The notes below the pieces were generated by a model. The model was not told where the DNA came from, made no database searches, and was given only the letters and a program-made list of their open reading frames with translations. This document shows, piece after piece, positions 35,635 to 44,495 of a DNA stretch of 64,000 nucleotides. The stretch lies in assembly GCF_014694455.1 (NCBI RefSeq), contig NZ_JAAUWT010000013.1, positions 103,386 through 167,385 of the forward strand, given 5' to 3'. This stretch comes from Vibrio sp. S9_S30 (GTDB lineage: Bacteria > Pseudomonadota > Gammaproteobacteria > Enterobacterales > Vibrionaceae). The position numbers were made by a program, and so were the translations under genes. Every line of letters begins with the position of its first letter. Position 1 is the first letter of the stretch.

Positions 35635-36684
35635 TTAGTTCCGATGGGCAAGTGAATTTAAGCTTGCCCACCATCTCTTCACTTGCTCGGCGCATTCTGT
35701 CACATCAATACGAGACATGTCTTCTTGCTGATCTTTACTGCTGGCTTCCGATGGACAGAAAGCAATGTGCTTCCCTTCTGCGTTAATGGGTCGCCAGCGA
35801 AGTGGCGTGGCTGAACGTTTACTTGGAAAGAAGCCAACCGTGGGCACATCCAATGTAGCAGCAATATGAAGTGGTCCTGTCGAACCGGCAATAAACATGT
35901 CAGCGCAGGCAATCGAATACGTAAAATCAACCAGCCCCTCGTTTTTGCTGTACACCACCGACTTCACACCGAGATCGGATAACAACGCTCGCAGTTCCAT
36001 GGCTTTGCCTTCTTCACCTGGTCCCGCAGTAAGAACACATTCACCATCCAAATTCAATGTCTGGATTAAAATCGAATACTGCCTCAATGACAGGTTATTG
36101 GCAGAACCGCCACTGCCAGCGTGCACAAAAATCCAAGGCTTCTGTTTATCAAGGCTTAACGTTTGAGCAAGCATCTCTTTTTGAGCGTTCAACGTTGTGA
36201 TACTCGGCACCAAATAAGGCGCATTGGGCTCTCGAATGTTGATGTCGTTGTCCGACAGAAAGGAGCGAACAAGATCGAGGTTGTATTCATACTCAGGTTT
36301 AGCGGATTGTGAACGTTTCTGCTTAATGCGCTTATTGTAAAAAATCTGGGCGATTTTCGTGGCGGGTGCAAGTCGGTATGGGATCTTGGCTTTCCAAACC
36401 AGAGACGCGCTGTAAGAGGTAGAGAATAAATTGATGGAAGCATCAAATTGCTCCGACTTTATTCGCTTCATCAGTTCAACTTTATCTTGTTTCGGCGCAT
36501 TTGAACCACAATCGACGATAACAGAATCAATCCAGGGGCAAAGCTCAGCCAATGCTTTAGTGTAGCGAGGAACAAGTGCAGTGACCTCTGCCTCAGGCAT
36601 CGATTGTTTCAACATGGCGAAGCTCGGCCACGCCAACATAAAATCGCCAATCTTATCGTTTCGAATTACCAGTATTTTTTTCAT
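35635..36684 (-). CDS. GT9 heptosyltransferase, WaaQ-like
   Basis: A third GT9 enzyme in the cluster, about 349 residues from ATG 36684. KILVIRNDKIGDFMLAWPSF is the acceptor-side motif, and FVHAGSGGSANNLSLRQYSI and AGSTGPLHIAATLDVPTVGF form the donor-binding site. It probably adds a further heptose to the core. It is convergent with the GT2 gene (14 bases between stops) and divergent from coaD. The start is not certain: an in-frame non-ATG codon lies 27 bases upstream, and no strong ribosome-binding site marks either. Confidence 0.82.
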   Translation of the reverse strand: MKKILVIRNDKIGDFMLAWPSFAMLKQSMPEAEVTALVPRYTKALAELCPWIDSVIVDCGSNAPKQDKVELMKRIKSEQFDASINLFSTSYSASLVWKAKIPYRLAPATKIAQIFYNKRIKQKRSQSAKPEYEYNLDLVRSFLSDNDINIREPNAPYLVPSITTLNAQKEMLAQTLSLDKQKPWIFVHAGSGGSANNLSLRQYSILIQTLNLDGECVLTAGPGEEGKAMELRALLSDLGVKSVVYSKNEGLVDFTYSIACADMFIAGSTGPLHIAATLDVPTVGFFPSKRSATPLRWRPINAEGKHIAFCPSEASSKDQQEDMSRIDVTECAEQVKRWWASLNSLAHRN

Positions 36685-36796
36685 CTTATTGTCCGCACTG
36701 TGGTTCGCCACACATGATACCCAGTTACATAGCGAAGTTTGAGTGTTTTTTGCTATGATGACAGCAGATTAGTAACGAAAAGCAAGTGAGTAAGGT

Positions 36797-37303
36797 GTGT
36801 CAGCAAAACGTATTTCCCGAGTGATTTATCCGGGTACTTTCGACCCATTAACAAACGGTCATTTAGACTTGATTGAGCGTGCTGCCGACATGTTTGATGA
36901 AGTGATTGTCGCCGTCGCCGCCAGCCCAAGTAAGAACACCATGTTCACCTTGGAAGAGCGAGTCACGTTTGCACAAGTTGTCACGAAGCACTTAGATAAC
37001 GTCACCACAAAAGGTTTTTCTGGTTTGATGGTGGATTTTGCTCGTACAGAACAAGCCAACGTTCTGATCCGTGGGCTACGAACCACAGGCGACTTTGAAT
37101 ACGAGTTTGGTTTAACGAACATGTACCGAAGGCTCCTACCCGGATTAGAAAGTGTGTTCCTTACCCCAGCAGAAGAACACGCGTTTATTTCATCCACCAT
37201 TGTCCGAGAAGTGGCGATCCACGGTGGCAGTGTCGCGCAATTTGTTCCAGCTATCGTCGCCGCAGCCTTAGAGAAAAAATATCAAGAACGAGTTAAAGGC
37301 TGA
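36797..37303 (+). CDS. coaD: Phosphopantetheine adenylyltransferase
   Basis: A 168-residue cytoplasmic enzyme that converts 4'-phosphopantetheine and ATP to dephospho-CoA. VIYPGTFDPLTNGHLDLIER contains the TxGH nucleotide-binding motif, and EHAFISSTIVREVA near the end is the ISSTxxR block. It starts with GTG. Its place next to LPS-core genes is why it was formerly called kdtB. Its 3' end overlaps the convergent mutM gene by 22 bases. Confidence 0.96.
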   Translation: MSAKRISRVIYPGTFDPLTNGHLDLIERAADMFDEVIVAVAASPSKNTMFTLEERVTFAQVVTKHLDNVTTKGFSGLMVDFARTEQANVLIRGLRTTGDFEYEFGLTNMYRRLLPGLESVFLTPAEEHAFISSTIVREVAIHGGSVAQFVPAIVAAALEKKYQERVKG

Positions 37304-38103
37304 CACTCTGGGCAGTAGAAGGTGTTTCGCTGCCCAATTTTGACGTCTTCTATCACGCTATCGCAAACCGTACATTTATCCCCTGAACGCCCATACACCT
37401 GAAGCTCTTGGGCGAAATAGCCCGGCTTACCATCAGCTTGATTAAAGTCTTTAAGAGTCGTCCCACCTTGCTTAATCGCGGTATTCAGCACTCGTTTGAT
37501 GTTGCTATGCAATAATTCGAGCTCGCCGTCATTGAGTTGATTCGCTGGTCGCTGCGGGTGGATGTGAGACATAAATAGCGATTCATTGGCGTAAATATTC
37601 CCCACCCCCACCACCACTTTATTATCCATAATGAACTGTTTGATGACGGTTTTCTTACGCTTAGCTTGCAGTGTAAAGGACTCAAGATCGAACGCATCCG
37701 TTAAGGGCTCGGAACCCAAATGCTTGAGTACATCTGGTTGCTCACCATATTCTGTGTGTAACCACGACCCAAAGCGACGCGGATCATTGTAGCGAAGGAC
37801 TTTGCCATTCGTTAACACCAGATCGACGTGATCGTGCTTCCCCGGTTCAATAAAGGCATCGAGTACGCGCAAACTTCCCGACATTCCCAAATGCACAACC
37901 GCACTGCCCGCCTTGGTTTCGATCATGAGGTATTTGGCTCTGCGAGTAATAGCCAGAATTTCTTCGCCCACCAACGTTTGAATACTTTCTGGCACCATCC
38001 AACGCAGTTTGGGTTGCCTCACATGTATGGCTTTCACTATTTGCCCTTTCAGGTGAGGCGTAATACCTAGACGACTCACTTCAACTTCTGGCAATTCTGG
38101 CAT
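37282..38103 (-). CDS. mutM: Formamidopyrimidine-DNA glycosylase
   Basis: A 273-residue DNA-repair glycosylase/AP lyase that removes 8-oxoguanine. After the initiator Met the protein starts PELPEVEVSR, giving the catalytic Pro and Glu, with a conserved lysine in RRAKYLM. The C-terminal zinc finger (CTVC and CPEC, 16 residues apart) is intact. I set the start at ATG 38103; frame continuation upstream is not conserved. It overlaps coaD tail to tail by 22 bases, so transcription of the two may interfere. Confidence 0.96.
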   Translation of the reverse strand: MPELPEVEVSRLGITPHLKGQIVKAIHVRQPKLRWMVPESIQTLVGEEILAITRRAKYLMIETKAGSAVVHLGMSGSLRVLDAFIEPGKHDHVDLVLTNGKVLRYNDPRRFGSWLHTEYGEQPDVLKHLGSEPLTDAFDLESFTLQAKRKKTVIKQFIMDNKVVVGVGNIYANESLFMSHIHPQRPANQLNDGELELLHSNIKRVLNTAIKQGGTTLKDFNQADGKPGYFAQELQVYGRSGDKCTVCDSVIEDVKIGQRNTFYCPECQPLTRS

Positions 38104-38183
38104 CTTAATTCCTTGATTAGGCTGTCGGTACATCGGGAACGGGGTTATGATTATACTCAAAATACGTCTGTTTGAGGCATTCA

Positions 38184-38654
38184 ATGAAGCTTTCCCGTAA
38201 AGGCTGGAACAACATTCTGATCTTATCGATCTTGGCATTTATTGCCATTATCAATGCACCAAGTCTGTTAAGAAAACACTTCGGACTTGGTGAAACCAGC
38301 ACACTTCCTTATGTTATCAGTCCAAGTGAAAAGCCAAGTGCATTGCATTTCGCCCAATGGTCACTTGAAAATGTCGATAATCAATGGCGTTCAACACGCC
38401 AACTCTCTATCGAGCCTTTACAAGCCGCACTACGATGGACGGAACTCACAGGTACTCAGGTAGACTCGGATACGTACGATAAATTGAAAGGCAATCTCCC
38501 CCCCGCCAGAACGTTAGAGGTGTGGTATGTCGGTGTCGATGAACCGGAAAGAATCACATTTTACCAAACCCCAAGCTTTTGGTTGCTGCAAAATTGGCAA
38601 AAAGAGTGGGTAGCAGTATCGGTAGAAAAGAGTTACCTATTCCCCTTTCTGTAG
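38184..38654 (+). CDS. Conserved hypothetical membrane-anchored protein
   Basis: A protein of about 156 residues with one N-terminal membrane segment (ILILSILAFIAIINAPSLL) and a soluble, probably periplasmic remainder. I recognise no catalytic motif. GAGG lies six bases before ATG 38184, which supports this start. It is divergent from mutM and ends before a bidirectional terminator. The C-terminal part (WLLQNWQKEWVAVSVEKSYL) is rich in aromatic residues. Function unknown. Confidence 0.7.
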   Translation: MKLSRKGWNNILILSILAFIAIINAPSLLRKHFGLGETSTLPYVISPSEKPSALHFAQWSLENVDNQWRSTRQLSIEPLQAALRWTELTGTQVDSDTYDKLKGNLPPARTLEVWYVGVDEPERITFYQTPSFWLLQNWQKEWVAVSVEKSYLFPFL

Positions 38655-38735
38655 TTGGTGTTTAAATGCGTTTTAATCACAACGCAATTTGTGACGCGTA
38701 GTTAACCTGCACTCGGAAGTGAATCAATAAGCAAT

Positions 38736-38764
38736 AAAAAACCCAGTCGATTAACTGGGTTTTT
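38736..38764. terminator. Bidirectional terminator between the hypothetical gene and rpmG
   Basis: A stem ACCCAGT/ACTGGGT with a six-base loop, flanked by five A on the left and a T run on the right, so that it can end transcription from both sides. It separates the plus-strand hypothetical gene from the minus-strand rpmB-rpmG operon. Confidence 0.85.
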
Positions 38765-38792
38765 AAACACTAGCAAAGAATTGGGAAATCAA

Positions 38793-38960
38793 TTACTTGA
38801 TTTTCGCTTCTTTGTACATAACGTGCCTGCGTAAAACTGGATCATACTTTTTGATCTCAAATTTGCTTGGCATGTTACGTTTGTTTTTGTCCGTTGTGTA
38901 GTAGTGAGGACTCTCACTTGAACATAGACGGATTAGCTCGCGAGCGCCTTTTTTAGCCAT
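38793..38960 (-). CDS. rpmG: 50S ribosomal protein L33
   Basis: A 55-residue basic ribosomal protein that I translated directly from the minus strand: it begins MAKKGARELIRLCSSESPHY and ends with MYKEAKIK. Only one cysteine is present, so it is the zinc-free type. It lies 13 bases after rpmB, in the order conserved in most gammaproteobacteria, and shares the rpmB promoter. Confidence 0.95.
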   Translation of the reverse strand: MAKKGARELIRLCSSESPHYYTTDKNKRNMPSKFEIKKYDPVLRRHVMYKEAKIK

Positions 38961-38973
38961 TATTCAATTCCTC

Positions 38974-39210
38974 TTATACGTTCTCGCCACGAGCACGGAC
39001 ATCAACAAGAACAGCATCGATGCCTTTCTTATCAATAATACGCATACCCTTAGCAGTGAGACGTAGTTTAACAAAGCGCTTTTCGCTTTCTACCCAGAAA
39101 CGATGAGTTTGTAGGTTCGGCAGAAAACGACGCTTGGTAGCATTTCGTGCGTGTGAACGGTTGTTACCCGTTATAGGACGCTTACCAGTTACTTGGCATA
39201 CTCGGGACAT
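38974..39210 (-). CDS. rpmB: 50S ribosomal protein L28
   Basis: A 78-residue ribosomal protein beginning SRVCQVTGKRP after the initiator Met, with the conserved NATKRRFLPNLQTHRFW. GGAGAAG lies six bases upstream of ATG 39210, which rules for this start over a codon 15 bases upstream. It is the first gene of the rpmB-rpmG operon and has a strong sigma-70 promoter 130 bases upstream. Confidence 0.96.
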   Translation of the reverse strand: MSRVCQVTGKRPITGNNRSHARNATKRRFLPNLQTHRFWVESEKRFVKLRLTAKGMRIIDKKGIDAVLVDVRARGENV

Positions 39211-39564
39211 GAATGTCTTCTCCAAATCGTTTCAGCTCGATATCAACCTTGGTGGCCGAACCTCTCTATCTATCATAAGAAGACTAGAGGTCAAATACCG
39301 TTATGGAATACCCATACAAGGCTATCAAAGGTCGCGCATTATACTAACTTGATATGCATTGCTCAAGACCCGAACAGATCCTTTTTACAGGTTTTCGTGA
39401 TCTTTTTTAGGCAGAGCTGATTGAGGTTCATAAATTTTAGTGCGGGGATGATAGCAGATTATGACCACCAGACAACTAAAAAGTGACCTCTAAGCCGACT
39501 CAACATGCCTTATCGTAATTCTCTAGTATGTTATGAGTACTTTCAGTAAAAAAGCGCGCGATAT
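39211..39564. other. Intergenic region between rpmB and radC, both minus strand
   Basis: No gene is supported here. The part nearer to rpmB contains its promoter and a leader of about 120 bases; the part nearer to radC is AT-rich and shows no clear terminator. Short open frames on the plus strand lack ribosome-binding sites and family resemblance. Confidence 0.6.
39338..39366 (-). promoter_or_regulatory. Sigma-70 promoter of rpmB-rpmG
   Basis: On the minus strand TTGAGC and a perfect TATAAT are separated by 17 bases, followed by GCGCGACC, a GC-rich discriminator typical of stringently controlled ribosomal promoters. The start site would be near 39331, giving a leader of about 120 bases before rpmB. 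Confidence 0.8.
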
Positions 39565-40239
39565 TCATATCCACCCTCTTTCTGCAAACGAAACCACCTC
39601 TCCATCCCCAATCACAAAGTGATCCAAGATCCGTATATCAACCAGTGCAACGGCATCGGTTAAACGCCGAGTGATGCTTCTGTCTGCCTGACTAGGCTCT
39701 GCTACGCCTGAAGGATGATTGTGCGCTAAAATCAATGCTGCCGCGTTATGGTGTAGCGCCCGTTTGACCACTTCCCTAGGGTAAACACTGGCAGCATCGA
39801 TGGTGCCTTCAAAGAGCACCTCATCTTGAATCACACGATGTTGATTATCTAAAAACAGTATATAGAAGGCTTCTCTGTGCCTGTCTCGCAAAATACTGGA
39901 AAGGTAAAGTTTGGTGTGCTCCGGGCTCGTGAGTGCATCACCACGCTTTAACGTTTCACCAAGATAACGCTGAGTCATCTCGATCACCGCTTTCAACTGC
40001 ACAAATTTGGCCGATCCTAATCCTTTCTTCTGACAAAAATCTTCTTGGCTGGCTGAAAAAAGGGCTCGCAGTGAACCAAACTCCTCTAGCAGCTGGGAAG
40101 ACAACTCAATCACGTTAGTGCCCTTGATTCCCGTTCTCAGAAAAATAGCCAGCAGTTCAGCATCGGTAAGCGCACTGGGACCTTGGTTCAGAAGCTTTTC
40201 TCTAGGTTGAGATTCAAATGGAAGGTTTTTGATACTCAT
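39565..40239 (-). CDS. radC: RadC/YeeS-family JAMM metalloprotein
   Basis: A 224-residue protein of the RadC family. The N-terminal helix-hairpin-helix region (LTDAELLAIFLRTGIKGTNV) is followed by a JAMM-type domain with LILAHNHPSG and a downstream aspartate (SQADRSITRRL), the residues that bind zinc in JAMM proteases. Its historical link to repair is not supported for E. coli RadC, and the biochemical role is not established. The neighbourhood rpmGB-radC-coaBC is the usual one. Confidence 0.92.
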   Translation of the reverse strand: MSIKNLPFESQPREKLLNQGPSALTDAELLAIFLRTGIKGTNVIELSSQLLEEFGSLRALFSASQEDFCQKKGLGSAKFVQLKAVIEMTQRYLGETLKRGDALTSPEHTKLYLSSILRDRHREAFYILFLDNQHRVIQDEVLFEGTIDAASVYPREVVKRALHHNAAALILAHNHPSGVAEPSQADRSITRRLTDAVALVDIRILDHFVIGDGEVVSFAERGWI

Positions 40240-40568
40240 CTAAACGACCTACAATAGAATAATGAGGTACATTGGATAGAGAATGTCGTTTCATATCAAT
40301 TATCAAGCAATAAATTTCGAGTGAGCGACGATCTTTATGAAATTGAGGAATCAGTGAATTCCAAACTCACTTCAAAAATGAAAATATAGATTCTTGAAAT
40401 CTTATGAGATTCAATCTGAATGACCAACAATTCTTGTTGCACACCAAAAGCCAGCATAATGAGCATGACTTACTTAGAAATTAACTGGGCAGGTTTAAGG
40501 TCTCATTGAAGATATTTATTTGATATGGTTACTTGGGTATAACACAAAATCCAATTGAGATACGAAGC
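40240..40568. other. Divergent intergenic region between radC and coaBC
   Basis: AT-rich, with no gene seen. It must carry promoters for both genes. A TATAAC near 40538 is a candidate -10 box for coaBC, but a good -35 partner is not obvious. No repeats or hairpins of note. Confidence 0.5.
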
Positions 40569-41789
40569 ATGCAGACACTCGCAGGAAAAAAAATACTTTT
40601 AGGGATAAGCGGCGGAATTGCTGCGTATAAATGTGCAGAACTCACTCGCAGGCTCATAGAGCGAGGAGCAGAAGTGCAAGTCGTCATGACTCATGCCGCC
40701 AAAGAGTTCATCACCCCGCTGACCATGCAAGCCGTATCCGGTCGCCCAGTATCAGATAGCTTGCTTGATCCGGCTGCCGAAGCCTCTATGGGGCACATTG
40801 AACTCGCCAAATGGGCAGACCTAGTGCTGCTTGCGCCAGCAACTGCTGATCTGATTGCCCGTATGGCTTCAGGGCTGGGGAATGATTTGCTGACAACACT
40901 CGTATTAGCAACGGATGCACCGATTGTTGTATCTCCCGCCATGAACCAGCAAATGTACGCCAACCTCGCAACCCAAGAAAACATCCAGACGTTAAACCGC
41001 CGAGGAATGGCGATCTGGGGGCCAGCGTCCGGTGAGCAAGCTTGTGGCGATGTGGGGCAAGGTCGCATGCTCGAACCCATGCAATTGGTGAACTTATGCG
41101 AAGATTTCTTCACTCCTCCAGTGCTCTCTGGTCAATCCGTGGTGATCACCGCGGGGCCCACTCGCGAAGCCATCGACCCCGTTCGCTATATATCCAATCA
41201 CAGCTCAGGAAAAATGGGGTTTGCCATTGCCAGTGCCGCAGCAAAATTAGGCGCTAAGGTCACCTTAATCAGCGGCCCCGTTGCGCTACCTACACCTGCT
41301 GGCGTCAATCGAATCAATGTCGACAGTGCCATAGAGATGCATCAAGCCGCCCTAGAGCAAGCCATAAAACACAACGTATTCATTGGCTGTGCGGCGGTTG
41401 CCGATTATCGCCCAGAGTCCATTGCCGATCAAAAAATCAAGAAAACAGACAACAACGATGCCATGACAATTCGGATGGTCAAAAACCCAGACATCATTGC
41501 CTCCGTCGCCAAGCTTGAAGAGCACCGCCCATTTACCGTAGGCTTTGCAGCAGAAACACAAGAGGTCGAAACGTACGCTCGAAGCAAACTCGCGAAAAAG
41601 AACTTGGACATGATTTGCGCCAACGATGTGTCCATTCAAGGGCTCGGCTTCAATAGCGACAGCAATGCTCTGCATTTGTTCTGGAAAGAAGGAGATAAGA
41701 TCCTACCTACCGCCAGTAAAACCGAACTGGGTAAAGCCCTAATGGAAGAAATCGCTGCGCAGTTGAGGCAGCACTCTTGCCCCCAATAA
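40569..41789 (+). CDS. coaBC: Bifunctional phosphopantothenoylcysteine decarboxylase/synthetase
   Basis: A 406-residue two-domain enzyme of CoA biosynthesis (formerly dfp). The N-terminal flavodoxin-like CoaC domain has KKILLGISGGIAAYKCAEL and APAMNQQM-like SPAMNQQMYANL with its catalytic Asn; the CoaB domain from about residue 190 has ITAGPTREAIDPVRYISNHS and KNPDIIA. I start at ATG 40569, as homologues begin with LAGKKI. The stop codon lies within the first unit of a tandem repeat that fills the space where dut is found in relatives. Confidence 0.95.
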   Translation: MQTLAGKKILLGISGGIAAYKCAELTRRLIERGAEVQVVMTHAAKEFITPLTMQAVSGRPVSDSLLDPAAEASMGHIELAKWADLVLLAPATADLIARMASGLGNDLLTTLVLATDAPIVVSPAMNQQMYANLATQENIQTLNRRGMAIWGPASGEQACGDVGQGRMLEPMQLVNLCEDFFTPPVLSGQSVVITAGPTREAIDPVRYISNHSSGKMGFAIASAAAKLGAKVTLISGPVALPTPAGVNRINVDSAIEMHQAALEQAIKHNVFIGCAAVADYRPESIADQKIKKTDNNDAMTIRMVKNPDIIASVAKLEEHRPFTVGFAAETQEVETYARSKLAKKNLDMICANDVSIQGLGFNSDSNALHLFWKEGDKILPTASKTELGKALMEEIAAQLRQHSCPQ

Positions 41790-41845
41790 ATGGCACTATG
41801 ACATCAATAAATAGCACTATGACATCAATAAACAGCGCTCTTACA
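41784..41845 (+). repeat. 21-bp imperfect tandem repeat at the coaBC 3' end
   Basis: Two near-identical 21-bp units (41784-41804 and 41805-41825, each starting CAATAAATRGCACTATGACA) and a degenerate third to about 41845. The coaBC stop codon is in the first unit, and each later unit repeats the CAATAA. The array sits between coaBC and slmA, the usual place of dut. Confidence 0.8.
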
Positions 41846-41970
41846 GGGCGCTGCAAACAACGAATGCTTTTATTCCTTGAAAATCACGAGTGTATCGCTA
41901 GCCTCTTTAGCTGGCTGACGCTAAAATGCTGGCTCGTGAATTTTTCGCCAAACATTAAGGAATGGACTGA

Positions 41971-42561
41971 ATGACCGGCAATCGAAAATCCAATCGTCGT
42001 GAAGAAATCCTACAGGCACTGGCTGAAATGCTGGAATCTACCGATGGAGCCTCTCGCATTACGACAGCCAAGCTTGCCAAGCAAGTAGGCGTTTCCGAAG
42101 CCGCGCTATACCGCCATTTCCCTAGTAAAGCTCGCATGTTTGAAGGGTTAATCGAATTCATTGAAGACGCCCTGATGTCTCGTATCAATCGCATTCTGGA
42201 TGAAGAAAAAGACACGCTTCAGCGTATCCGATTGGTTATGCAGCTTATTCTCGCATTTTCAGAACGCAATCCAGGTCTTTCACGTATTTTGTCTGGTCAT
42301 GCATTGATGTTTGAAAACGAGCGTTTACGTGAGCGAATCAACCAACTGTTTGAACGCATTGAAACCCAACTGCGCCAGATCCTGCGCGAACGAAAACTGA
42401 GAGAAGGCAAATCTTTCCCTGTCGACGAACGCATTTTGGCCACCCAGTTACTTGGTCAAGTAGAAGGCAGTTTAAATCGCTTCGTCCGTTCCGATTTCAA
42501 ATACCAACCTACCGATAATTTTGAGGAGTACTGGGCATTACTTAGTGCCCAGATTCAGTAA
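41971..42561 (+). CDS. slmA: Nucleoid occlusion factor SlmA
   Basis: A 196-residue TetR-type DNA-binding protein that binds chromosomal sites and FtsZ to keep the division ring away from the nucleoid. NRREEILQALAEMLE leads to the helix-turn-helix KLAKQVGVSEAALYRHFPSK; FERIETQLRQILRERKLREG and the C-terminal LLGQVEGSLNRFVRSDFKY match SlmA (formerly Ttk). AAGGA precedes the ATG. dut, its normal upstream neighbour, is not here. Confidence 0.95.
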   Translation: MTGNRKSNRREEILQALAEMLESTDGASRITTAKLAKQVGVSEAALYRHFPSKARMFEGLIEFIEDALMSRINRILDEEKDTLQRIRLVMQLILAFSERNPGLSRILSGHALMFENERLRERINQLFERIETQLRQILRERKLREGKSFPVDERILATQLLGQVEGSLNRFVRSDFKYQPTDNFEEYWALLSAQIQ

Positions 42562-42564
42562 TCC

Positions 42565-43425
42565 ATGGAATATAACGATAACCAACCAAGAGCAAGCCTA
42601 ATTATTGCCTTTTACAATAATATTGAACTATTGGAACTGGTTTTTAAGGCTCTGAATGAGCAAACAGAAAAAAATTTCGAGTTAGTAATTGCTGATGATG
42701 GCTCCAAAAAAGAAGTCGTAGATCATATTAAGAACAGGATAGAAAACTTACCTTTTCCAGTGCAACATGTGTGGCATGAGGATAAAGGGTTTAGAAAAAA
42801 CCGTATTTTAAACAAAGCGGTGATTGCCTCCAAAAGTGATTACCTTATCTTTCTTGATGGCGATTGCATCCCAGAAGCGCATTTTGTAGAGGATCACCTA
42901 TCGGAATCTTCTCGAGGCTACGCGCTTAATGGAAGACGTGTAGATTTATCAGAAAAATATTCACGGTTACTCAAGAGTCATAAGAACCCAGCTACATTTT
43001 TTACCGAATTCAAATGGTCGATATTAAAAGACTATATTTTCAGCGGAGGAGGTCAAAAGGAAAAAGGGAGAAATATTGAAAAAGGATTTAGAATTCTAAA
43101 TCCAACACTAAGACGAATGATTATACCGAAGGATAAAGGCCTCGTAGGATGCAACTTCTCCCTATTCAAAGATGACTTACTAAAGATAAACGGCTTTGAC
43201 ATGCGGTACGAAGCCCCTGGCGTAGGTGAAGACTCAGATTTAGATTATCGGTGGCTATTAGCTGGCTTTAAAAAAAATTCTCTCTTTTATAAAGCAACTC
43301 AGCTTCATTGTTACCACCCTATACTAGAACGCTCGTCTAAAAATGATGACATTTATAACGCCATGAAGTCACAAAATAGCCCAAAAGCCCAGCTAGGTAT
43401 ACAGGAGCTGAAACGTGAGAAATAA
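42565..43425 (+). CDS. Family 2 glycosyltransferase with galactosyltransferase-type C-terminal domain
   Basis: A 286-residue GT-A enzyme. ASLIIAFYNNIELLELVFKA, VIADDGSKKEV and FLDGDCIPEA form the donor and metal sites; GLVGCNFSLFKDDLLKINGF and GVGEDSDLDYRWLLAGF are typical of the C-terminal domain of galactosyl- and N-acetylgalactosaminyltransferases. It starts three bases after slmA and is followed by the lipid A acyltransferase gene, so it probably acts on LPS. It is markedly more AT-rich than slmA and the acyltransferase, which suggests later insertion. Confidence 0.85.
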   Translation: MEYNDNQPRASLIIAFYNNIELLELVFKALNEQTEKNFELVIADDGSKKEVVDHIKNRIENLPFPVQHVWHEDKGFRKNRILNKAVIASKSDYLIFLDGDCIPEAHFVEDHLSESSRGYALNGRRVDLSEKYSRLLKSHKNPATFFTEFKWSILKDYIFSGGGQKEKGRNIEKGFRILNPTLRRMIIPKDKGLVGCNFSLFKDDLLKINGFDMRYEAPGVGEDSDLDYRWLLAGFKKNSLFYKATQLHCYHPILERSSKNDDIYNAMKSQNSPKAQLGIQELKREK

Positions 43426-43443
43426 CAATAGATTCAGTCATCC

Positions 43444-44382
43444 ATGAAAACATTCGAAACAGCAAAATTTCACCCCAGATTGCTTCACCCTCGTTTCTGG
43501 CTGGTATGGTTTGGGTTTGGCTTATTAGCGCTGATCGTGACTCTTTTTCCTTACCCACTGCTTAAAAAGATGGGAAGAGGTTTGGGCAAAAGCGTGGCCC
43601 CCCTCATCAAAAAGCGCGCAAAAATCATTCGTAAGAATTTGGAAATTTGCTTTCCAGACTTGGAAGAAGCTGAAAAACAACGTATTACCGATGAAGTCTA
43701 CAAAAACTCTGGTCTTGCGCTGATAGAAACGGGCATTGCGTGGTTTTGGCCCAACTGGCGCTTCAAACGCATCATCAATTTTAAAAACGATCAACATATC
43801 CTCGACCTAGAAGCGCAAGGCAAAGGAGTCTTGGTTGTTTGTACTCACATGCTGAACCTTGAGATTACCGCGCGGGCGTTCAGCCAATTTGCACCGGGTT
43901 ATGGGGTTTATCGCCCTCACGAAAACCCTGTGATCGACTTTATTCAACATTGGGGACGCACTCGTTTCGGACATCAAATGATCGATAGAGAAGACGTTCG
44001 AGGGATGGTACGTGTGCTGAAATCGGGCGGTCGATTATGGTATCTTCCGGATCAAGATTACGGCAGCCAAAATTCCGTCTATGTTCCATTCTTTAAATAC
44101 GAAAAAGCGTGCACCCCATCGGGTACCGGATTTTTGGTCGATATGGGGAAATGTGCCGTCATTACGGCATCAAGTGTGCGAAGTGGTAATCAGTATTGCT
44201 TAGAAATCGACAGCGATATCAGCGCTCAATTCCCAAGAAGGGATGCGGAAGGTGCAGCGATCGTCATGAACAAAGCCATAGAAAAAGTCATCACCCGAGG
44301 CTTGGATCAATACATGTGGATGCACCGTCGATTCAAAACCATGCACGATGGCAGCGAACGTGGGCATCTCTATAACGACTGA
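43444..44382 (+). CDS. lpxL: Lipid A late acyltransferase (LpxL/LpxM family)
   Basis: A 312-residue inner-membrane acyltransferase that adds a secondary fatty acid to Kdo-lipid IVA. An N-terminal hydrophobic anchor (WLVWFGFGLLALIVTLFPY) precedes the HX4E catalytic motif in CTHMLNLEITARAF. GRLWYLPDQDYG and the C-terminal YMWMHRRFKT are conserved in LpxL/LpxM. Whether it transfers laurate or myristate is not decidable. It sits between slmA and pyrE, as in other vibrios, and ends before a bidirectional terminator. Confidence 0.9.
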   Translation: MKTFETAKFHPRLLHPRFWLVWFGFGLLALIVTLFPYPLLKKMGRGLGKSVAPLIKKRAKIIRKNLEICFPDLEEAEKQRITDEVYKNSGLALIETGIAWFWPNWRFKRIINFKNDQHILDLEAQGKGVLVVCTHMLNLEITARAFSQFAPGYGVYRPHENPVIDFIQHWGRTRFGHQMIDREDVRGMVRVLKSGGRLWYLPDQDYGSQNSVYVPFFKYEKACTPSGTGFLVDMGKCAVITASSVRSGNQYCLEIDSDISAQFPRRDAEGAAIVMNKAIEKVITRGLDQYMWMHRRFKTMHDGSERGHLYND

Positions 44383-44440
44383 TTTTTTATCAAGCTCTAT
44401 TGACGCCAAAAGCATTCGATACCAAAAAAGACAGATACAA

Positions 44441-44464
44441 AAAAGACAGCCTCGGCTGTCTTTT
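44441..44464. terminator. Bidirectional terminator between lpxL-like gene and pyrE
   Basis: A perfect 10-bp stem (AAAAGACAGC/GCTGTCTTTT) closed by the tetraloop CTCG. A runs on the left and T runs on the right allow termination from both directions between the convergent genes. Confidence 0.85.
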
Positions 44465-44495
44465 GTAACATCGATACTCTAATCATTCCGTCAGA

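Noticed and set aside
41826..41853. Hairpin (CAGCGC/GCGCTG) after the 21-bp repeats as a coaBC terminator
   Set aside because: Only six pairs and no following T run; not enough to call a terminator.
41777..41974. 65-codon open frame after coaBC encoding a short repeat (MTSINS)
   Set aside because: It overlaps the coaBC stop and arises from the 21-bp repeat; no ribosome-binding site and no family resemblance.
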